Origin: Roseiarcus sp963823165
Lineage (GTDB): Bacteria; Pseudomonadota; Alphaproteobacteria; Rhizobiales; Beijerinckiaceae
DNA: 64,000 nucleotides
Assembly: GCA_963823165.1 (NCBI GenBank)
Contig: CAWGKV010000023.1
Coordinates: 22,768 to 86,767, forward strand
Direction: 5' to 3'
The notes below the pieces were generated by a model. That model was not told the DNA's origin and did no database searches. It saw only the letters and a program-made list of their open reading frames with translations. Made by a program: the position numbers and the translations under genes. Shown piece by piece: positions 59,039 through 64,000 of the stretch (position 1 is the stretch's first letter; each line of letters opens with the position of its first letter).

Positions 59039-60220
59039 ATGATCGGGCGGCGCGTTTTGCTGATCGGCGGCGGCGGACTTGGTCTGGCGCTGGCGGGTCT
59101 CGGCTATCGGGCCTGGGACCGGGGCGTCGGCGCCGACGGCGTGGGACCCGCGTACGCGCCCTGGCGGGACTGGCAGGGGAGCCCGGAGGACGGGCTGCTG
59201 CGGCCGCTGCGGGCGGCCATTCTCGCGGCCAATCCGCACGACACGCAGCCCTGGGCTTTCGCCGTGGGACAGGATGGGATCGAGGTCTTCGCCGACCGCG
59301 CGCGCAATCTCGGCTCCTTCGATCCGTTCCGGCGGGAGATGCATCTCGGACTCGGCGCCGCGATCGAAAATCTCACTCTCGCGGCCCGCGCCTACGGGAT
59401 GAACGCGGGGGTCGAGCCGGTCGAAGGATCGCTCGCCCTCTCGCCCGACGACGCGCCGGTCCGCGCGGCGCGGGTCGTCCTCGAGCCGAGCCCGGAAATT
59501 CGCGACCCGCTCTTTTCGGCGATCCCCCTCCGCCACACCAACCGCGGACCCTACCGGCCGGACGCGTCGGTCGCCCCGGACCGGCTGCGCCGCCTCGCCG
59601 ATATTGCGGCGAGCGGCGACGTGCGCGTGGCCTTCGTCGCCGAGGCGCCGGCGCGCCGTGACCTCGGGGCGCTCATTGTCGAGGCGACCAGAGCGATCGT
59701 CGACGACGCCCAAATGTCAGCCGACAGCGCCCGCTGGTTTCGCACAGGTCGGCGAGAGGTCGCGGCTCGGCGCGACGGCGTGACCCTCGACGCCGCCGGC
59801 CTCTCGCCGCAGATGACGGCGCTCGCAAAACTGCTGCCGGATGCGAGCGCGAAGACGAGCGACGCCTATTGGCTCGCCATGACCCGCGACGTCCAGGCTC
59901 CGACCGCACCCGCGCTCGGAATCGTCTTCGTGCGCCACCGGCTGGACATGGCCGCCGCCATCGCGGCGGGTCGGGCCTGGCAGCGGCTGCATCTCGCTGC
60001 GACCGCAGCCGGATTGGCCGCGCAGCCGCTGAACCAGCCGGTCGAGCGCGCCGACCGCGACGAGGCGCTCGGCCGGCCCGACAATTTCGGCCGCGAGCTG
60101 GAAAAATTCGCCTCCGAGCCTGGCTGGCAGGCGACCTTCGTGTTCCGTCTCGGCATCCCCGAACGCCCTGCGCCGCCAAGCCCGCGGCGGGCGCTCACGG
60201 AGGTGGTGCGGACGATTTAA
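59039..60220 (+). CDS. Acg-like nitroreductase-family FMN protein
   Basis: Protein of 393 aa with an N-terminal membrane/signal segment (VLLIGGGGLGLALAGLGYRA). The rest resembles the Acg family, degenerate two-domain nitroreductases known from mycobacteria: AILAANPHDTQPWAFAV, LGLGAAIENLTLAARAYGM, RHTNRGPYRPD and LGIVFVRHRLDMAAAIAAGRAWQRLHLAATAAGLAAQPLNQPVE. These proteins bind FMN and may sequester it rather than reduce nitro compounds. 128 bp after nadC. Confidence 0.8.
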   Translation: MIGRRVLLIGGGGLGLALAGLGYRAWDRGVGADGVGPAYAPWRDWQGSPEDGLLRPLRAAILAANPHDTQPWAFAVGQDGIEVFADRARNLGSFDPFRREMHLGLGAAIENLTLAARAYGMNAGVEPVEGSLALSPDDAPVRAARVVLEPSPEIRDPLFSAIPLRHTNRGPYRPDASVAPDRLRRLADIAASGDVRVAFVAEAPARRDLGALIVEATRAIVDDAQMSADSARWFRTGRREVAARRDGVTLDAAGLSPQMTALAKLLPDASAKTSDAYWLAMTRDVQAPTAPALGIVFVRHRLDMAAAIAAGRAWQRLHLAATAAGLAAQPLNQPVERADRDEALGRPDNFGRELEKFASEPGWQATFVFRLGIPERPAPPSPRRALTEVVRTI

Positions 60221-60415
60221 TGGCCCGGTCGACGGCGGCTCCGGAATTCCCTGCTGCACAAGGAGAAAACAGGCATTTTCGGCCAGCAAAGGTCCTCAAA
60301 AGGCTTAGGAACTGCAGAAGGTTACGCAAAAATCCATGCGCTGAGCAGCAGGGAATTTCTTTCCGCCGAGCGATAAATTTCCGCTGCTGAGGGGGAATTC
60401 GATCGCCAGCGCGGG

Positions 60416-60838
60416 CTATGGAACTTCGACGCCAAAGCCCCGGACACGCGCCGCGTCGGTCAGCCGAACATCGAAGGTCACGAGGCGATGTCCGGCTTCG
60501 ACGCTCAAGGGAAGTTGCAGCGCATCGGCGGCTGACAGCTTCAACTCCGAATCGCGTGCGAGGAGCGCGGCGAGGGATCCAGCCGCCGGAGACTGCGACA
60601 CACGTCGCGCTCGGCTTCCGGCGAAGGCGTCGAAATCGAGAAGGGCGGCGTTCGCAATGTCGGCGCTCAGGAGCCCCGCTCGCACCCTGCGGTGAGCAAG
60701 CGCAAAGTATTCCGTTTCAGCCCAATCGCTGACGCAGATCGGTTCGGAAGCGCGCTCGAGCCAGGCGAAGGCTCGGCCCAAATGCGCATCGGTAAAGAAG
60801 ATCGACACAAGGAAGCTCGTATCGAGGCAATAACTCAC
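60416..60838 (-). CDS. vapC: VapC toxin, PIN domain
   Basis: Protein of 140 aa, predicted ribonuclease toxin. The active-site acidic residues are Asp6 (YCLDTSFLVS), Glu41/Glu43 (WAETEYFAL), Asp105 (SAADALQLP) and Asp123 (LVTFDVRL). It starts with GTG 60838, overlapping the antitoxin stop as GTGA, which couples translation. Target (often initiator tRNA or rRNA in this family) is not predictable. Confidence 0.88.
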   Translation of the reverse strand: MSYCLDTSFLVSIFFTDAHLGRAFAWLERASEPICVSDWAETEYFALAHRRVRAGLLSADIANAALLDFDAFAGSRARRVSQSPAAGSLAALLARDSELKLSAADALQLPLSVEAGHRLVTFDVRLTDAARVRGFGVEVP

Positions 60839-61083
60839 CGCTCCTCGTCGCGCATCTCTCTGATCAACGTCACCGAGTCTACGCCGAGACTCGGCCGCTC
60901 TTCGGCGCGTCGCCGCATCTCATCGATGTCGGCCTTGGCTAAAGGTCGCGGCGCCGGAGCGATCGGCGTGAGACTGACGACCGGCTTGCCGTGCCGCGTG
61001 ATTGTCACGGCCTCCCCGCTTAGCGCTTCATCGACAAGGCGCGACAGTTGATCTTTGGCTTGAGCAATAGAATAGGCGCTCAT
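60835..61083 (-). CDS. vapB: VapB-type antitoxin (Phd/YefM family)
   Basis: Protein of 82 aa with an N-terminal Phd/YefM domain (SIAQAKDQLSRLVDEALSGEAVTITRHGKPVVSLTPI), which binds DNA and dimerises, and a C-terminal acidic helix (EERPSLGVDSVTLIREMRDEER) that covers the toxin. The start is ATG 61083; the longer open frame upstream is not coding. Precedes vapC in the normal order. It should repress its own promoter. Confidence 0.88.
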   Translation of the reverse strand: MSAYSIAQAKDQLSRLVDEALSGEAVTITRHGKPVVSLTPIAPAPRPLAKADIDEMRRRAEERPSLGVDSVTLIREMRDEER

Positions 61084-61344
61084 GCAACGACCTTTATGGC
61101 TGTCGATGGCCACAATAGTGGGGCAGGCCAGCTTTTCAACTGAAATGTCGATGGCGTGGCCGAGGGGTCCCGGCACGCAAATTGCTAGCCGGACTGCCGA
61201 GGGTCCCGCCGCCTTTCGGCGCGGGACCGATGCCTTTTGCGAGGGGGTTGGGGAGGAGTCCAATACGGGAGGGCGATCGGCATGCGGCCGGATCGCATCG
61301 ACGAGCCAATCGATCGGTCGGCCGCCTATAGGAGCGGTTGACAC

Positions 61345-61728
61345 ATGACGAGTGCTCTCTTCCGGGCGGCTGTTGGCGGCGCCCTGGTTTACGCTTCCCT
61401 CTCCGCGGCCGGCGCCCACGACATCTACACCGGCGTGCGCGGCAAGAACGGCCAGCTCTGCTGCGGGGGCAACGATTGCGCTGCGACCTCGTATCGCGAG
61501 AGCGGCGGCCATTTCGAGTTTTTGACGCGCGAGCAGCGCTGGGTCGCGATCCCCGAGGAGCGCATCACCTTCCTGCCGATCCCCGGCGACAGGAACGACA
61601 GCGACACGCACCATGCCCATCTCTGCTATCGCCCGGCGACCGATCTCGACCGGCTCGGCCCTCTCGCTTCGAACGTTTTCGGCGACATCTATCTCTATTG
61701 CGCGTTCATCCCGCCGGGCTCGATCTAG
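61345..61728 (+). CDS. Secreted cysteine-containing hypothetical protein
   Basis: Protein of 127 aa with a signal peptide (AAVGGALVYASLSAAGAHD). The mature part begins DIYTGVRGKNGQLCCGGNDCAA and ends IYLYCAFIPPGSI; five cysteines and several His could bind metal or form disulfides. It resembles proteins of unknown function in Rhizobiales. Stands alone on the plus strand. Confidence 0.7.
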   Translation: MTSALFRAAVGGALVYASLSAAGAHDIYTGVRGKNGQLCCGGNDCAATSYRESGGHFEFLTREQRWVAIPEERITFLPIPGDRNDSDTHHAHLCYRPATDLDRLGPLASNVFGDIYLYCAFIPPGSI

Positions 61729-61891
61729 GGCGAGAAGGAGCAGCGCTTGCCGCCGGTCGGCCGCCAGGCTCGGCGTCAGGCGGGTTCGGGTAGGGAGCCA
61801 CGCGCACGATTGCGTCGCTACGCTCACAATGACGTCTTGGCCGTTGGCGATCGCGCCCCAGACGCCTTCCGGCCGGCCCAGAATCGAAAAT

Positions 61892-62491
61892 TCAGGGCAG
61901 CGCGCCCCTTGAACGCAACTCGCTCTCGAGATCGACGCCGGGCCGATAGTGGATCGCCGGCATCCCCGCCGCCTCTGACGCCCGGACATTGGCGATCGAG
62001 TCGTCGATGAACAGGAGCTCGCATGCCGGACGGCCGACGCGCGAGAACAGGATCTCATAGATCCGCGGGTCAGGTTTGACCACGCCCACGTGGCCCGACA
62101 CGATGCACGCGTCGAATTCGTCGAGGAATGGATGTCGGCCTCGCGCGAGCGCGAACTTCTCCGCCGCGAAGTTGCTCAAGGCGTGAACCGGCCGGCCATG
62201 GGCCCTCAGGCGCCGCATGAGCGCGACATTCTCCTCGATCGGGTCGCCGAGGGTTTCGATCCAGCGGGAATCGAACAGCCTAAGCTCTTCCGCGAACTCC
62301 GGAAACGCCTTTGCGCGCTCCGCGACGGCTTGCGAAAAGTCCGCCGCAACGTCGGTATGGGCGACAAAATCCATGCCGCAGGCGGTCGCCAGGAAGCGCT
62401 CCAACCGGGCCTCGTCGTCGAACGCCTTGCTGAAAAGATTGCGCCTGTCCCAGCGCAAGAGAACGTTGCCGATGTCGAACACGACGATCAT
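61892..62491 (-). CDS. HAD family hydrolase
   Basis: Haloacid dehalogenase-superfamily phosphatase of 199 aa. Motif I is VFDIGNVLLRWD (with DxGx instead of DxDx, as in the YihX/dehalogenase-like branch), motif II is HALSNFA, motif III is the Lys in GVVKPDPRIYE, and motif IV is FIDDSIANVRAS. The start is ATG 62491 directly before IVVFDIGN. Likely a small-molecule phosphatase (such as YihX) or dehalogenase. Confidence 0.88.
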   Translation of the reverse strand: MIVVFDIGNVLLRWDRRNLFSKAFDDEARLERFLATACGMDFVAHTDVAADFSQAVAERAKAFPEFAEELRLFDSRWIETLGDPIEENVALMRRLRAHGRPVHALSNFAAEKFALARGRHPFLDEFDACIVSGHVGVVKPDPRIYEILFSRVGRPACELLFIDDSIANVRASEAAGMPAIHYRPGVDLESELRSRGALP

Positions 62492-62782
62492 TTGCGATTG
62501 TCCGTAGTGTAGAGGGGCGCTCGCGCCGAGCGTGGATCGCGCTCGCGCCATCTGCACGCGACAGCCCGGGAATTTTGACGCTGGCGTATATCATAGAGCC
62601 CGCTGATCCGCGTCATTTCCGCGGGGGACATGCGCGGCAGAGAAGGGCCCATCAATGATGAGAGCGCCCAAGCGAGCGTCCAAACGCGGACCAGGTTCGC
62701 GTCTCTTGAGCCGATCTGCAGCCTCAAAAACGCCGCGCGAGAGTCACCCGCGCGGCCGCTTCGTCTGGCCAGTCTACCTCAA

Positions 62783-64000
62783 TCAGATGGTGTTCGCCTT
62801 CATTTGATCGGCGATGTAGTCGGCCTGACGGATGGCGAGGGTCACAATCGTCAGCGTCGGGTTTTCCGCGCCGCCGGCGGTGAACTGGCTGCCGTCGGAG
62901 ATGAACAGGTTCTTGATGTCGTGCGTCTGGCCCCACTTGTTCACGACGCCGTCGCGCGGATTGGCGCTCATCCGGTTCGTGCCGAGATTGTGCGTCGAAG
63001 GATAGGCCGGGGTGGGGAAGGTGCGCGTCGCCCCCACGGCCTCGTAGAGGGCCTTGCCCTGCCCGTAGGCGTGGTTGCGCATCGCGACGTCGTTCGGGTG
63101 GTCGTCGAAATGCACGTCCACGACCGGCAGGCCCCACTGGTCCTTCTTGTCGCTGAGCGTGATCCGATTCGTCTCCTGGGGCATGTCCTCGCCGACGATC
63201 CACATCCCGGCCATATTCGAATAGCCGTCGAGGGCGGTGGTGAATTCGCGTCCCCAGGCGCCCGGATCGAGGAAGGCGGCCATGAAGGGGAGGCCGAGGG
63301 AAAGCGTCTCCAGTTCGTAGCCGCCGATGAAGCCGCGGCTCGAATCGTTCCGCGCCTCGTCCCGGATGATCCCGGCCATGGTCGTGCCGCGATACATATG
63401 CACAGGCTTGTCGAAGACCGCGTAGACCGAGCCCGTCGTGTGGCGCATGTAATTTCGACCGACTTGGCCCGACGAATTGGCGAGACCGTCGGGGAATTTC
63501 GCCGAGGCGGAGTTGAGCAGCAGGCGCGGGCTTTCCAGCGAATTGCCGGCGACCGCGACGATGCGGGCCTTCTGCCGCTGCAGCTTGCCATCCGCGTCGA
63601 AGTAGGCGACGCCAGTGACCTTGCCCGTGGCGTCGTGCTCGATATGCGCGACATGCGATTCCGGGCGAACCTCCATGTTGCCCGTCGCCTCGCCCTTCGG
63701 GATCTCGGTATAGAGCGTCGACCACTTCGCGCCCCACTTGCACCCCTGGAAGCAGAAGCCGGTCTGCTGACAGGAGTTGCGGTTGTCGCGCTCGATGGAG
63801 TTGATCGCCATCCGGCCGGTGTGGCACTCTTTGTAGCCCAGTTTGTCAGCGCCGGCCTTGAAGACCTTGAAATTGTTATTGCCCGGCAGGCCAGGCCGGT
63901 CACCCGTACGGTGACCCCCATTTTATCTTCGGCCTTGGCGTAAGAGGGCTCGAGATCGGCAAGCGTCAGCGGCCAGTCGAGGAGATTGGCCCCGGGCACG
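62783..64000 (-). pseudogene. GMC oxidoreductase, 5' part outside the window, one frameshift
   Basis: FAD-dependent glucose-methanol-choline family dehydrogenase, running off the right edge; the FAD-binding N-terminus is missing. From 64000 the first frame reads LDWPLTLADLEPSYAKAEDKMGV; near 63881-63900 the frame changes and continues as LPGNNNFKVFKAGADKLGY, GRMAINSIERDNRNSCQQTGFCFQGC and on to the C-terminal HNLGTNRMSANP and GGAENPTLTIVTLAIRQ, which hold the active-site His and Asn. The C-terminal pattern suits the flavoprotein subunit of membrane gluconate/sugar dehydrogenases. The single-base slip is probably a sequence error. Stop at 62783. Confidence 0.8.

Noticed and set aside
60835..62058. 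Minus-strand frame of 407 aa including the antitoxin
   Set aside because: Only the last 82 codons match the Phd/YefM family; the rest runs antisense to the secreted protein gene at 61345.

Overview
The window is high-GC DNA, densely packed on both strands. It most likely comes from an alphaproteobacterium of the Rhizobiales (Hyphomicrobiales). I infer this from a NadQ-type NAD regulator next to nadABC, gatCAB genes, two GGAAC-N16-CGTT promoters of the alphaproteobacterial general stress sigma factor EcfG, a caa3-type oxidase split like the CoxMNOP type known from Bradyrhizobium, a degenerate dihydroorotase beside plsY and dprA, and many GC-rich palindromic intergenic elements. No sequence search was possible, so genus is open; a methylotroph-related family would fit.

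Layout. 1-3.6 kb: amino-sugar catabolism (N-acetylglucosamine kinase, nagA) flanked by two Gfo/Idh/MocA dehydrogenases. 3.7-4.5 kb: dps behind an EcfG promoter. 4.7-10.1 kb: a LacI-type regulator (frameshifted near its end), two tandem operators, and a divergent operon of intradiol dioxygenase, SDR, MDR reductase and amidohydrolase. 10.2-19.6 kb: a tightly packed ten-gene minus-strand operon with CtaG, a PQQ alcohol dehydrogenase carrying the lanthanide-type DxD motif, cytochrome c, caa3 oxidase subunits II, I and III, a membrane protein of unknown function, a second cytochrome c, a GlcG/HbpS-like protein and a XoxJ-like periplasmic binding protein. It reads as a near-complete periplasmic alcohol-to-oxygen respiratory chain. 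A GPR1/FUN34/YaaH (acetate) transporter is divergent from it.

20-36.5 kb: small stress and hypothetical genes, a frameshifted DUF763 gene, acyl-CoA synthetase, an MsbA-like ABC exporter, polyphosphate kinase 2, a SulP transporter, an outer-membrane-like protein and isovaleryl-CoA dehydrogenase. 36.6-39 kb: three Hsp20 genes, one behind an FNR/FixK-like box. 39.1-43.7 kb: pseudo-dihydroorotase, plsY, dprA, ruvX. 43.8-48.1 kb: gatC-gatA-gatB interrupted between gatA and gatB by a toxin-antitoxin pair with an unusual antitoxin. 48.6-53.9 kb: histone H1-like protein, GST, tRNA-Ser, peptidoglycan-binding protein, isochorismatase-like hydrolase and a zinc alcohol dehydrogenase behind a second EcfG promoter. 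54.5-58.9 kb: nadQ, paired operators, nadA-nadB-nadC. 59-64 kb: an Acg-like protein, vapBC, a HAD hydrolase and the 3' part of a GMC oxidoreductase that leaves the window.

Four to five genes (lacI-like, DUF763, GMC oxidoreductase, probably nadB and perhaps a small gene at 37.9 kb) look broken by 1-2 nt indels. That many in 64 kb suggests residual sequencing indels rather than real decay.
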